Shown: positions 8,557 to 17,561 of the stretch, piece by piece
Layout: each line of letters begins with the position of its first letter
Position numbering within the stretch: the stretch's first letter is position 1
NCBI RefSeq assembly: GCF_013385425.1
Contig: NZ_JACAQA010000027.1
Coordinates: 117,329-181,328 of the forward strand
Source of the DNA: Pseudomonas gingeri
GTDB lineage: Bacteria > Pseudomonadota > Gammaproteobacteria > Pseudomonadales > Pseudomonadaceae
Direction: 5' to 3'
Length of the DNA: 64,000 nt
The notes under the pieces: model-generated
Told to the model about the DNA's origin: nothing
Database searches by the model: none
The model's input: the letters and a program-made list of their open reading frames with translations, nothing else
Made by a program: the position numbers and the translations under genes

Positions 8557-9246
8557 ATGACGCTGCATATCGGCTTTCTGTTGTTCCCCAAAGTCCAACA
8601 GCTGGACCTTACCGGCCCCTACGACGTCCTGTTCTCGCTGCCGGATGCGCGGATCCACCTGATCTGGAAAGACCTGGCCCCCGTCACCTCCAGTACCGGC
8701 CTGGTCTTTACGCCGACGACGACGTTCGAAGACTGTCCGCCCCTGGACGTGATCTGCATTCCGGGCGGTGCCGGGGTAGGCCCCTTGATGGAAGATGCCG
8801 AGACCCTCTCGTTCATCGTCCGACAGGCCGCCCAGGCACGCTATATCACCTCGGTCTGCACCGGTTCCCTGGTACTGGGTGCCGCCGGGCTGTTGCAAGG
8901 TCGCAAGGCCACCACGCACTGGGCCTATCACGACCTGCTGGCGCCTCTCGGTGCCATCCCCGTGAAAGACCGTGTGGTACGTGACGGCAACCTGCTGACC
9001 GGCGGCGGCATCACCGCCGGGATCGATTTTGCCCTGACCCTGGTCGCCGAACTGGTGGGGGCACAAGAGGCCCAGGCGATCCAGTTGCAGCTGGAATACG
9101 CACCGGCACCGCCGTTCAACGCCGGCAGCCCGGAGACGGCGCCCGCGGACGTGCTGGCCATTGCCCTGCAGCGGGTGGCGGAACCGCAAAAGCAGCGCGC
9201 TCTGATCACCGAACGTGTCGCCCGGCGTTTGCAACAAGCGGGTTAA
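8557..9246 (+). CDS. inhA: isonitrile hydratase
   Basis: The 229-residue protein is nearly the same length as, and very close in recalled sequence to, the characterised Pseudomonas InhA. That enzyme hydrates isonitriles to N-substituted formamides and belongs to the DJ-1/PfpI fold. The catalytic Cys is C101 in SVCTGSLVLGAAG, preceded by CIPGGAGVGPLMED. It acts in the cytoplasm and needs no metal. A GGAGC Shine-Dalgarno lies just before the ATG. Its divergent GlxA-like neighbour is the probable regulator. The 3' end overlaps the convergent AtuA-tail gene by 4 bp. Confidence 0.9.
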   Translation: MTLHIGFLLFPKVQQLDLTGPYDVLFSLPDARIHLIWKDLAPVTSSTGLVFTPTTTFEDCPPLDVICIPGGAGVGPLMEDAETLSFIVRQAAQARYITSVCTGSLVLGAAGLLQGRKATTHWAYHDLLAPLGAIPVKDRVVRDGNLLTGGGITAGIDFALTLVAELVGAQEAQAIQLQLEYAPAPPFNAGSPETAPADVLAIALQRVAEPQKQRALITERVARRLQQAG

Positions 9247-9569
9247 TCGCGCTCCCACGGCAGATCCAGCAATGCCGAGCCCAGGCTCTTGCCGTGGGCA
9301 TCCAGCGCCAGGGAGCGGGTCACTCCGCCACGGAGGATGCCCGGCAAGACGAAATTCAAGGCCCGCACCCCCGGTACTGCATAACGCCGTACCGGTCCGG
9401 CTGCCGGATCGAGCAAGGGCGCAAAGTAGTCCGCCACCCGTTCGGCCGTCAGCCATTCGCATAACCCGGGGTAGTCCTCGGCCCGATAAGCGATCACCGA
9501 GATATTCGAGGTGTCGCCTTTGTCGCCGGTGCGCGAATGGGCAAAGGCGCGCAATTCAAGACCACTCAT
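9243..9569 (-). CDS. AtuA-related small protein (C-terminal AtuA-like domain)
   Basis: The protein has 108 residues. It contains LRAFAHSRTGDKGDTSNISVIAY, the hallmark of the domain found at the C-terminus of AtuA-type proteins or as a separate small subunit. It overlaps the AtuA gene by 4 bp (ATGA), so the two products probably form one enzyme. The family is implicated in acyclic terpene or related branched acyl-CoA utilisation, and the precise reaction is not established. Confidence 0.82.
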   Translation of the reverse strand: MSGLELRAFAHSRTGDKGDTSNISVIAYRAEDYPGLCEWLTAERVADYFAPLLDPAAGPVRRYAVPGVRALNFVLPGILRGGVTRSLALDAHGKSLGSALLDLPWERD

Positions 9570-10918
9570 GAGCGTTCCTCCAGATGTACCGTAGCCGTCA
9601 GGTTTTCCCGTGGCAGCAGCAGCGACGCCACCGCTACCACCTGCCGCACACTCTTGCTTGCGCCACCACCGCCGGACGGACCGTTGGTGTACAGCGTCTC
9701 TACTTCATTACCGACACGCAGCGCATCGGCCCGATCGACACAACGCGCCGCCACCCGCAAGCGCACTTCCCAGGGTTCACCCTGCCCTCGCGCACTCAGC
9801 GCTTCGCCATACAGGGCATCAACGCCGATCAGTTCCGCACGGACCTCTTCAGTTTTCACACCGATGATTTCCAGGCGCTGCAAGACAATCTCCCGCGCCA
9901 GCCGTGCCCGGGACAAGGCGCCCGGACCACCGTAGGACATCTGCCCTTCACCGATCCAACCGTCCAGGTAACCGACCGAGACCTTCAGCATCTCCGGACG
10001 CTGGCGCCCGCTCGCCCCCTGCACGCCGACCCGGTCCGCGCCCTCTTCGACAAAACTCACGCCCTGAAAATCCGCCGTGACATCCGGCGTCAGGTAGGCC
10101 GCCGGGTCATGCACCTCATAGAGCAACTGCTCCGTGCAAGTCGCCGCGTCCACCCGGCCGCCGCTACCCACAACCTTGGTAATGGTCGCCCGGCCCTCGG
10201 CATCCACTTCCGCCAGGGGAAAGCCCAGGCGCGCCAGGTCCGGCACCTCCTTGACGCCCGGGTCGGCAAAGTAACCGCCGGTGATCTGCCCCGCGCACTC
10301 CAGAAGATGGCCGATCAGGGTGCCACGGCCCAGGCGCGGCCAATCGTCCGCCGCCCAGCCGAACTCGAAGCACTGCGGCGCGAGAAACAACGATGGATCG
10401 GCCACCCGGCCGGTGATCACCACATCGGCATCGGCCGCCAGGGCCTGGACAATACCTTCCGCCCCCAGATAGGCATTGGCAGAGACCAGTCGCTCGCCCA
10501 ACTGCTCGACCCGCAGACCGTTGTCCAGCCAACGGCTCGGTTCGGCACGCAGCACCTCAAGCACGTCGTCACCGGTCACCGCGGCAATCTTGAGCCCGGG
10601 CAAACCCAGCTCGATGGCGATCCGCCGGACCTCCCGCGCGGCGGCCAGGGGATTGGCCGCGCCCATATTGGTGATGATCCGCAGGCGCCGCCCAGCGCCG
10701 CCGACGAAGGGCAGCACGCGCTCCATCCGCTCACGCAACAAGGGGTCGTAACCGCCCTCGGGATCACTGAGCCGGGCCTGTTGTGCCAGGGCAATGGTCC
10801 GTTCGGCCAGGCACTCGAACACCAGGTAATCCAGCTCGCCCTTGGCCGCCAGTTCCACCGCCGGTTCAATGCGGTCGCCCGAATAGCCGGCACCGGAGCC
10901 GATACGCAAGGTTTTCAT
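9566..10918 (-). CDS. AtuA-family protein (DUF1446, acyclic terpene utilisation)
   Basis: The protein has 450 residues. It starts KTLRIGSGAGYSGDRIEPAV and contains DVVITGRVADPSLFLAPQ and NGPSGGGGASKSVR near the C-terminus, all typical of AtuA/DUF1446. In P. aeruginosa atuA belongs to the citronellol/geraniol catabolic cluster. Here there is no atuC/atuF carboxylase in the window, only a CitMHS permease upstream, so a different organic acid may be the substrate. The operon order is CitMHS, AtuA, small subunit, with 16 bp between the permease stop and this start. Confidence 0.85.
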   Translation of the reverse strand: MKTLRIGSGAGYSGDRIEPAVELAAKGELDYLVFECLAERTIALAQQARLSDPEGGYDPLLRERMERVLPFVGGAGRRLRIITNMGAANPLAAAREVRRIAIELGLPGLKIAAVTGDDVLEVLRAEPSRWLDNGLRVEQLGERLVSANAYLGAEGIVQALAADADVVITGRVADPSLFLAPQCFEFGWAADDWPRLGRGTLIGHLLECAGQITGGYFADPGVKEVPDLARLGFPLAEVDAEGRATITKVVGSGGRVDAATCTEQLLYEVHDPAAYLTPDVTADFQGVSFVEEGADRVGVQGASGRQRPEMLKVSVGYLDGWIGEGQMSYGGPGALSRARLAREIVLQRLEIIGVKTEEVRAELIGVDALYGEALSARGQGEPWEVRLRVAARCVDRADALRVGNEVETLYTNGPSGGGGASKSVRQVVAVASLLLPRENLTATVHLEERS

Positions 10919-10934
10919 CGCAAGGTCCCTCCTA

Positions 10935-12227
10935 TCAAAAGATGCCCAGAAGCAACGCCGTCAGGGTCATCAACACCGAGGCGGCGAGCAGGAAAGGAAT
11001 GGTGAAACGCTGGTGATCGGCCAGTTCGATCTTGCACAGGCCCACCAGCAGAAAGGTCGCGGGGGTCAGCGGGCTGACCGGAAAACCGGTGGTATGCACC
11101 CCCAGCAAGGACGCCTGGGCCACCTGCAACGGCTCCACCCCCAAGGCCTTGCCGACCTCGGCGATCACCGGCATCACGCCGAAATAAAAGGAGTCCGGAT
11201 CGAACAACAGGCTCAGCGGCATCGACAGGAAACCCACCACTGCCGGAATCAGCTTGCCGTGGCCGGCCGGGATCTGCGCCACCGCCACTTCGGCCATGGC
11301 CTTGAGCATGCCGGTGCCCTGCATGATGCCGGTAAAGACCCCGGCCGCCAGGAGAATACTGGCCATGGTCAGGGCGGTCTTGGCATGGGCGTCGATGCGA
11401 GCACGCTGGGCGTCGACATTCGGATAGTTGAGGCACAGCGCAACCACGGTGCCGAGCATGAACATCACCACCGGGTCGACCCAACCGGCGATCATCACCG
11501 CCATCACCAGCACCGTCAGCAACAGGTTGGCCCAGAACAGGCGTGGACGCCGCAGGGCTTCTTCATCCGCACTGATCACCCGGCTCGGCACGCTGCCCAT
11601 GGCCAGACCCGCGCCCAGACCCAGACGTCGTTCTTCACGCCGGCCCAACCACCAGGCACAGGCGAAGACAAACAGCAGACCGACGATCTGCACCGGAATC
11701 AACGGCTGGAACAGGTCCGCCACCGGCACGTGCAAGGCTGCCGACGAACGCAGCACCGGGCCGGTCCAGGGCAGGAAATTCACCCCGGCGGCCATCGCCG
11801 CGACACAGGCCAGGATCCGTCGGTCAATGCCCAGTCGCGTATAGAGCGGCAACATCGCCGGGATGGTCACCAGAAAGGTCACCGCCCCGGAACCGTCCAG
11901 GTGCACCAGCAATGCCAGCAAGGCGGTGCCCATGACAATCCGCGTGGGCCGCGTGCCCACCGTGCGCAGGATGCGATCGATGATCGGGTCGAGCATGCCG
12001 GCATCCGTCATCACCCCGAAAAACAGGATGGCGAACACGAACATGCCCACCACCGGGGCGACGTTCTTGATGCCGGTGACGATAAAGGCACTGGTTTGCA
12101 GACCGAAACCACCGAGCAGCGCGGCAATGATCGGCAAGGCAATCAGCGCGACCAGGGGCGAGAGACGCTTGCTCATGACAGCCGCAAGCAGACAGACGAT
12201 GGTGATGACACCCAACGTGGCGAGCAT
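10935..12227 (-). CDS. CitMHS-family citrate/organic-acid transporter
   Basis: The protein has 430 residues and about twelve hydrophobic segments. It is an Ion-transporter-superfamily permease of the CitM type. Recognisable stretches are LDGSGAVTFLVTIPAMLPLY and SMPLSLLFDPDSFYFGVMPV. Characterised members import metal-citrate complexes with protons. It leads the operon with the AtuA genes and is divergent from a LysR gene at 12342, a typical catabolic arrangement. Confidence 0.87.
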   Translation of the reverse strand: MLATLGVITIVCLLAAVMSKRLSPLVALIALPIIAALLGGFGLQTSAFIVTGIKNVAPVVGMFVFAILFFGVMTDAGMLDPIIDRILRTVGTRPTRIVMGTALLALLVHLDGSGAVTFLVTIPAMLPLYTRLGIDRRILACVAAMAAGVNFLPWTGPVLRSSAALHVPVADLFQPLIPVQIVGLLFVFACAWWLGRREERRLGLGAGLAMGSVPSRVISADEEALRRPRLFWANLLLTVLVMAVMIAGWVDPVVMFMLGTVVALCLNYPNVDAQRARIDAHAKTALTMASILLAAGVFTGIMQGTGMLKAMAEVAVAQIPAGHGKLIPAVVGFLSMPLSLLFDPDSFYFGVMPVIAEVGKALGVEPLQVAQASLLGVHTTGFPVSPLTPATFLLVGLCKIELADHQRFTIPFLLAASVLMTLTALLLGIF

Positions 12228-12341
12228 GGGAAGACTCCGGGGCCGCTCAAGGGCGGACAGTTATTGTTTTCCCCAGAGTATTGGAACGCGGTTAAGCTTT
12301 GTAAATTGGAATGTTCACTGCCATGCATTCGGAAAAACAGA

Positions 12342-13250
12342 ATGAAAAACGCCGTCCAGCATATCCGCGCCTTTCTGACGGTCGCCCAGACCGGTAGCTT
12401 CGCCCGCGCCGCCACCTTACTGCACCTGTCGCCCTCGGCGCTGACGGTGCAGGTCCAGCAGTTGGAAGAGTGGCTCGGCGTCACCCTGCTGGAACGCAGC
12501 CCGCGCCAGGTCAGCCTGACCGGCGCCGGCCAGCAGGCCCGTGGCCCCATGGAGAAACTGTTGCTGGATTTGGACAATATCGTCAGTGGCTCCCGCGACC
12601 TGGCCAGCCTGCAACGGGGCGTGGTGACCCTGGCCGCCTTGCCGTCGATCTGCTCGGGCGCCCTGCCGCCGCTGCTCAAACAGTTTCGCCAGGCTTATCC
12701 CGGTATCGAAATCCGCCTGCGGGACGTGGTCGCCCAGCGTATCGACAGCCTGGTACGGGAGAACGAAGTGGACTTCGGACTGGGCGTACGGGCTCGGCTC
12801 AATCATGGCCTGGACTTCGAAGTGGTCATGGTCGATCGCTTGTGCCTGTTCCTGCCCGACGAACACCTGCTGGCGCGCAAGACAAGCGTCAGTCTGCCGG
12901 ACTTGAGCGGCCAGCCGATGATCCTCACCGGACGCGACAGCAGCGTGCGCGAACGGGTCGAGCAACTGTTCGACGAACAAGGTTTGACACTGGTCCCGGG
13001 GCTGGAAGCCAACTACATGTCCACAGTCCTGGCGTTGGTGCGCCAGGGGTTGGGCATGGCGCTGTTGCCGGAATCGGCGGATGACGGCCTCAGCGGCCTG
13101 CAAAAACGCCCCGTGGAACACCCCGGCGTCAGCCGCGAGATCGGCCTGATCAGCCGCAGCGGCCAGCCCCTGTCACCCGCCGCGACGCGCTTCGTCGCCT
13201 TGATTCGGGAAGGTTTGGACCCGGCCCGGTTCTTGAGAACCCCTGAATAA
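12342..13250 (+). CDS. LysR-family regulator of the CitMHS/AtuA operon
   Basis: The protein has 302 residues. The N-terminal HTH is HIRAFLTVAQTGSFARAATL and the effector domain follows. The ATG at 12342 is chosen because the family starts there. Upstream in-frame sequence is antisense to the permease and is not protein-like. The 114-bp divergent gap to the CitMHS start should hold both promoters, which makes the permease operon its likely target. Confidence 0.87.
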   Translation: MKNAVQHIRAFLTVAQTGSFARAATLLHLSPSALTVQVQQLEEWLGVTLLERSPRQVSLTGAGQQARGPMEKLLLDLDNIVSGSRDLASLQRGVVTLAALPSICSGALPPLLKQFRQAYPGIEIRLRDVVAQRIDSLVRENEVDFGLGVRARLNHGLDFEVVMVDRLCLFLPDEHLLARKTSVSLPDLSGQPMILTGRDSSVRERVEQLFDEQGLTLVPGLEANYMSTVLALVRQGLGMALLPESADDGLSGLQKRPVEHPGVSREIGLISRSGQPLSPAATRFVALIREGLDPARFLRTPE

Positions 13251-13267
13251 TTCAAGCAACCCTCGCG

Positions 13268-14197
13268 CTAGAACGTCAGTGAATGCTTGCGATCCAGGCT
13301 TTCGCCAAAGCCGCGAATCACCTCCAGCAGCGACTTCACCCGCAGCGGCAGACTCCCCGCCGGATACACGGCGTGCATCTGCGGGCTCTCGCCACTGCTG
13401 GAGGTGAGTTTGTATTCAGGGCAGACCCGGACCAGGCGCCCCCCCTCCACTTCCGGCTCCGCCAGCCAGTCCGCCAGGCGGGCAATGCCGACACCCGCCA
13501 GGGCCGCGTGGAACACCGCCGCACCGGAGCTGAAACGAAACTGCGGATGCACCCGAAAGCTGATGGCCTGTTGCTCATTGCGAAAATTCCACTCCTTGAG
13601 GATCCGTGGCGCCGTATGCAGGATCAGCGAGTGCGCCTCCAGCGCCTCGATGGAATCCGGTATCCCGCGTCGCTCCAGATACCTGGGGTTGGCGTACAGG
13701 TAACGTGAATAACTCCACAGCGGAAAGCCGATCAGGTCACTGGATTGCGGAAACGCGCCGCGAATCGAGAAGTCCAGCTTGCTCTTGGCCGGGTCGATGG
13801 TCTCATCGGTGAAAATCACATCGACGTTCACGTTCGGATAACGCTCACAGTACTGCGCGATCAGCTTGGGCAAAACCCCGTGCCCGAGAAACTCGGGGGC
13901 GGAAAAGCGAATCCAGCCGTGGGCTAGGCCGCTGAGACCGGCCAGGTCTTCATCCGCCTCACGTTGCAGATCCAGCATTTTATAAGCGTGGGGCAAGAAG
14001 TGTTCACCCGCTTCGGTCAGGCTCACCGCATTCGACGAACGATTGAACAGCTTGACCCCGGCACTTTCCTCCAGTGCCTGCACAGCACGGGTCAAAGAGC
14101 TGGGAGAGCGTCCCAGGACACGGGCCGCAGCGACGAAGCTACGTTTGCGCGCCACCGTCGCGAAGGCTTCCAGCTCCCCCAACATGTCCAGGGCCAT
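13268..14197 (-). CDS. LysR-family regulator
   Basis: The protein has 309 residues. The HTH is at 5-63 (LEAFATVARKRSFVAAARVL) and the LysR substrate domain follows. It is convergent with the LysR at 12342 and divergent from the decayed thiolase/ligase fragments that start near 14309. It may be the left-over regulator of that degraded cluster. No frame disruption is visible in it. Confidence 0.85.
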   Translation of the reverse strand: MALDMLGELEAFATVARKRSFVAAARVLGRSPSSLTRAVQALEESAGVKLFNRSSNAVSLTEAGEHFLPHAYKMLDLQREADEDLAGLSGLAHGWIRFSAPEFLGHGVLPKLIAQYCERYPNVNVDVIFTDETIDPAKSKLDFSIRGAFPQSSDLIGFPLWSYSRYLYANPRYLERRGIPDSIEALEAHSLILHTAPRILKEWNFRNEQQAISFRVHPQFRFSSGAAVFHAALAGVGIARLADWLAEPEVEGGRLVRVCPEYKLTSSSGESPQMHAVYPAGSLPLRVKSLLEVIRGFGESLDRKHSLTF

Positions 14198-14308
14198 TCC
14201 TCACCTCATTGCACTTTTCACAATATGGTATTGCAACACAAAAAAAGCCCTTCCGTTAGCCTTCCCACTCTCCCCATAGGGATGCAGGTAAAAAAGGAGC
14301 ATACGGAC

Positions 14309-14577
14309 ATGTCAAGGCTGAATGAAACAGTCAGGGAATCTGCTGCCCTGATCAGTGAAGAAATTCATGCATGGCTGGGGAAAAACTCAGTCACTTCGAC
14401 CCGTCTTGAGATAACGCAGACTCATGTATCACTCGAACAACCCGCTTGTCGCGCCGTCGCTGCGCCTAACCGGCGAGCCCACCAGCCTGGGAATCCCGAG
14501 TTCGGCCTGGCGTTCAACATGGGCGGGATGGCGATCGCCAACTACGCCTCGGTCCTTCAGGCACGCAGGAGCCGAGC
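14309..14577 (+). pseudogene. scrambled 5' fragment plus thiolase C-terminal remnant
   Basis: An ATG at 14309 with AAGGAG upstream opens MSRLNETVRESAALISEEIH, which resembles no family I recognise. Further along, FGLAFNMGGMAIANYASVLQA (ending near 14563) is a typical C-terminus of a thiolase or acetyl-CoA acetyltransferase. The stretch before it (LRLTGEPTSLGIP) is in another frame, so at least one frameshift lies between. The segment reads as the joined end of one gene and start of another. The last part is repeated before the second ligase remnant at 51335-51360. Confidence 0.6.
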
Positions 14578-15483
14578 ATGAATATCGCCAACTGGCTGGA
14601 CGCCGCCGGCCAACGTTGCCCGGAACGGCCGGCCTTGTTCGAAGGGCAGCGGCAAGTTGCCAACTATGGTGCCTTTGCCGCCCTGGTCCGGTATCGCGCG
14701 GCGTACCTGATGGACGAGCACGGCATTGTCCCCGGCGACCGTATCGCGTTGTTCATGGAGAACTGTTGCGAATACCTCGAGCTGCTCTACGCCATCTGGT
14801 GGGCCGGGGCGGTAGCGGTGCCGATCAACTGCAAGCTGCATCCCGTCGAGGCCAGCTGGATTGTCGGTAACACCGATGCCCGGCTGATTTTCACCGATGG
14901 CGGCCAAGTGTTCGCGCCCGAGAGACTGCCCCTGGGGTGTCAAGAGTTGGATCGAGAAGACATGGGGGCGCTCGCTTCGACCACGGCGCCCCCTGACAGG
15001 CCTTGTCCGCGCCAGGCCGATGACCTGGCCTGGTTGTTCTACTCCTGCGGCACCGGCGACGACGCCAAGGGTGTGAGGCTCAGTCATGGCGACCTGACGG
15101 CCATGTCACTGCGCTATCCGGCCGATACCGATCCGGTCGGTGCCGATGATGCGGTGGTGTATGCCGCGCCGATGTCTCACTGCGCCGGCCTTTACCATTT
15201 GATCCATGTGCGCCGGGCCGCCCGCCATGTCGTTCCCGAGTCCCGTGGTTTCCAGGCCGAAGAGTTGTTTGAGCTGGCGGGCAGGCTGGGGCATATCATT
15301 TTGTTCGTGACACCCACCATGTTCAAGCAGATCGTCGAACGGGCCCGCCAGTTGGGTCATGGTGGTGAGGGTATCAAGACCATCGTCTATGACGGCGCGC
15401 CCATCTACCTGTCGGACTGGATGGAGGCGAAGGCGCTGTACCCGTGGTTGAAGGCGAGCGCAAATGATCCCTCCTCCCCCTGA
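14578..15483 (+). pseudogene. truncated acyl-CoA synthetase (AMP-binding), copy 1
   Basis: The product has 301 residues and matches the N-terminal half of ANL-superfamily acyl-CoA ligases, which usually have about 500. It has GDRIALFMENCCEYLELLYA, a P-loop-like YSCGTGDDAKGV (normally TSGTTGxPKG) and IVYDGAPIYLSD. After that the family motif YGQGE should follow. Instead the frame ends WLKASANDPSSP and stops. The adenylate-binding C-terminal lobe is missing and the P-loop is altered, so it is probably inactive. A second copy with the same 3' end and an internal deletion lies at 51117-51332. Confidence 0.82.
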
Positions 15484-15567
15484 AGAGCGTTTTCACGGAT
15501 AGCCACGCCAGCCACAGCACGCAGTTGCAGGAGCCGTATGGAAGCCGAAGAAAGTCGCCAGCAACCA

Positions 15568-15607
15568 TTTTTAAATAGCCTGTGGAGAGGCGCTTAAGTA
15601 TATTGGC
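15568..15607 (+). promoter_or_regulatory. promoter-like element shared with the 51.4-kb remnant
   Basis: TTTTTAAATAGCCTGTGG at 15568-15585 recurs exactly on the reverse strand at 51467-51484. In both places a related CTTMASTATAWWGGC follows 7-8 bp later, which could be a -10 region. Here it precedes the TfdA-like pseudogene. At 51.4 kb it precedes the ligase remnant. The match suggests a duplicated promoter region. Confidence 0.55.
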
Positions 15608-15662
15608 ACCTCTCATATTGAGAAGCCCGCACGGAAATGCAGGCAAATATCAGCAAAAGGAC

Positions 15663-16216
15663 GTGTCAACGCTGAACAAGATAGTAATGGCAGGGCCCCT
15701 GAAGTGGCGATGATCTTCAGGGCTCGACAACTGCCAGCCAAAACCTACGACTTGGTGCCGGAAATCGAGCACCTGGCGGTTATGACCGGGGCGCCGCTCT
15801 CCGTGCTGCCGGCCTCCTTCGAAGAAGAATTGTCGCCCCGCCGCTTCGCCATCCGCCGACCGACCTCCGTCGGTACACAGGGTAATGTGCTGGAAAACGT
15901 TCCCCTGATGTACAGAAGCGTCAGCATTATCCTGTATTGCCGGCTGCAACAAGGCCGGTGTCGCCACGACCTGCGACCACACGCAGTTTGTCCTGCCACT
16001 ATTTGCCGCCGCCAACCATCCCGATGTCATTCACCCGATTCTGCAGCCACCGGGGGACATGCTGATCTTCAAGAACCAGCAGGCCCTGAATGCCCGGGAC
16101 GACTTCCCCTCCGCTACGATTGCCACGACCGCTGGATGCTCCGCATCTATAAGGTCAACGACCCGATACACGAGGTGCCGCTGGTCCCTCACCAACCTTT
16201 CATCATCAGAGCCTGA
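15663..16216 (+). pseudogene. degenerate TfdA/TauD-like 2-oxoglutarate dioxygenase
   Basis: A GTG at 15663 (VSTLNK) resembles the translation start at 14309 but meets a stop after 16 codons. In other frames the product looks like the C-terminal part of a TfdA/clavaminate-synthase-like dioxygenase: PGDMLIFKNQQALNARDDF, then after a shift DRWMLRIYKVNDPIHEVPL and PHQPFIIRA. The N-terminal half (LVPEIEHLAVMTGAPLSVLP) is in a third arrangement. At least two frameshifts and a stop make it a pseudogene. It sits in the same decayed cluster as the thiolase and ligase fragments. Confidence 0.7.
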
Positions 16217-16220
16217 TTCC

Positions 16221-16985
16221 ATGGTCGATATTGTCATCCTTTGTGTATTCGCCTTCGCCGCCGGCCTGATCGATGCGGCGGTGGGCGGCGGCGGACTGAT
16301 CCAGGTACCCGCGTTGTTCAACGTGCTGCCCACGACACAACCGGTGGCGTTGCTGGGCACCAACAAGTTCGCGGCCGCCTGCGGTACCGTATTCGCGGCC
16401 CGGTCCTTCGTACGCAAGGTGGTGATCGACTGGAGGCTGGTGGTCCCCGCCGCGTGCGCGGCTTTTGCCATGGCCTTCTTTGGTGCAGCCACAGTCTCCT
16501 CCGTGCCCCAGTCGGTGATCCGTCCGACGGTGCTGGTGCTGATCGTGCTGATGGCGATCTACACCTTCTGGAAGAAGGACTTCGGCGCCCTGCACAAACC
16601 CATGCACATCGGCACCAAGGAAAAACTGCTGGCGATCGTAATCGGCGGGGCCATTGGCTTCTACGACGGATTGTTCGGCCCCGGGACCGGTAGTTTCCTG
16701 ATCTTCCTGTTTATCCGCTGCTTCGCCTTCGACTTCCTGCAAGCCTCGGCGTCGGCCAAGGTGGTGAACATCGCGACCAACGTCGCGGCGCTGATCTTCT
16801 TCATTCCAACCGGCAACGTGCTCTACCTGATCGCCATCCCCATGGCCGTCTTCAACATCCTCGGTGCGCTGACCGGCACCTGGCTGGCGGTGCATAAAGG
16901 CGTACCCTTTGTCCGGGCGCTGTTCCTGGTGCTGCTGGTGATCCTGATCAGCAAACTGTCCTACGACCTGATTCTGCAAACCTGA
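16221..16985 (+). CDS. TauE/SafE-family anion permease
   Basis: The protein has 254 residues and about eight hydrophobic segments. The two TauE repeats are visible as AAGLIDAAVGGGGLIQVPAL (about 10-29) and GFYDGLFGPGTGSFLIFLFI. Family members export sulfite, sulfoacetate or other organic anions. The ATG at 16221 begins 5 bp after the end of the dioxygenase pseudogene, so it may once have been the last gene of that operon. The reading frame is intact. A YbaK gene follows 24 bp after its stop. Confidence 0.88.
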   Translation: MVDIVILCVFAFAAGLIDAAVGGGGLIQVPALFNVLPTTQPVALLGTNKFAAACGTVFAARSFVRKVVIDWRLVVPAACAAFAMAFFGAATVSSVPQSVIRPTVLVLIVLMAIYTFWKKDFGALHKPMHIGTKEKLLAIVIGGAIGFYDGLFGPGTGSFLIFLFIRCFAFDFLQASASAKVVNIATNVAALIFFIPTGNVLYLIAIPMAVFNILGALTGTWLAVHKGVPFVRALFLVLLVILISKLSYDLILQT

Positions 16986-17009
16986 TCCTGTAAACCCGAG
17001 GAAAACTCC

Positions 17010-17489
17010 ATGTATCCGATGTTCGATCGCCTGGTGGCGCTACTCGATGCCCGCGCCGCCTCCTACCGGGTGTTGATGCACGATGCCGAGGGCCAGTCGG
17101 CGCGGGTCGCCGAAATCCGTGGCACCGAGCCGGGCCAGGGTGCCAAGGCCATGCTCTGCTCGCTCAAGGGCCAGGCCGAACCCTATGCCCTGGTGATATT
17201 GCCGGGGGACCAGAAGCTCGACATGAAGAAAGTCGGGGCGGCCCTGGGCGGAAAAAAAGCTGAACTGGTGAAAGCCGAAACCGCCATGGAACTGACCGGC
17301 TGCCGGATCGGTGCCATTCCGCCTTTCGTCTTCGATGAGCGGATTCAATTGATCGTCGATCCGGCCCTGACCACCCGCTACGGCGAGATCGCCTTTAATG
17401 CCGGCCGCCTGGATGCCTCGATGGTGCTCGATACGCAAGACTACCTGGCGATTGCCCAGCCGCAGTTGCTCGACGTGAGCCAGGCCTGA
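17010..17489 (+). CDS. YbaK/EbsC-family aminoacyl-tRNA deacylase-like protein
   Basis: The protein has 159 residues and consists of a single YbaK/ProRS-associated domain, with KAMLCSLKG and KLDMKKVGAALGGKKAELV. The domain removes mischarged amino acids from tRNA (such as Ala- or Cys-tRNA-Pro) in the cytoplasm. Lys in LDMKKVGAALG is the usual key residue region. It follows the TauE gene closely, but a functional link is not evident. Confidence 0.85.
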   Translation: MYPMFDRLVALLDARAASYRVLMHDAEGQSARVAEIRGTEPGQGAKAMLCSLKGQAEPYALVILPGDQKLDMKKVGAALGGKKAELVKAETAMELTGCRIGAIPPFVFDERIQLIVDPALTTRYGEIAFNAGRLDASMVLDTQDYLAIAQPQLLDVSQA

Positions 17490-17561
17490 GCCCACGGCGG
17501 CATTGGTCTGCCCGTTTTAACCCGCAATGGCCCTTGCAAACCCGATCCCGGCTACCTTGTA

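Noticed and set aside
9584..11005. 473-codon open frame on the plus strand
   Set aside because: Antisense shadow of the AtuA gene, with Gln/His/Arg-rich composition typical of such frames in high-GC DNA.
11013..12341. Long N-terminal extension of the LysR gene at 12342
   Set aside because: The extension is antisense to the CitMHS permease and His/Gln-rich. The LysR fold starts at 12342.
14578..15483. Functional full-length acyl-CoA synthetase
   Set aside because: The C-terminal lobe and YGQGE motif are missing and the P-loop is altered, so it is called a pseudogene.
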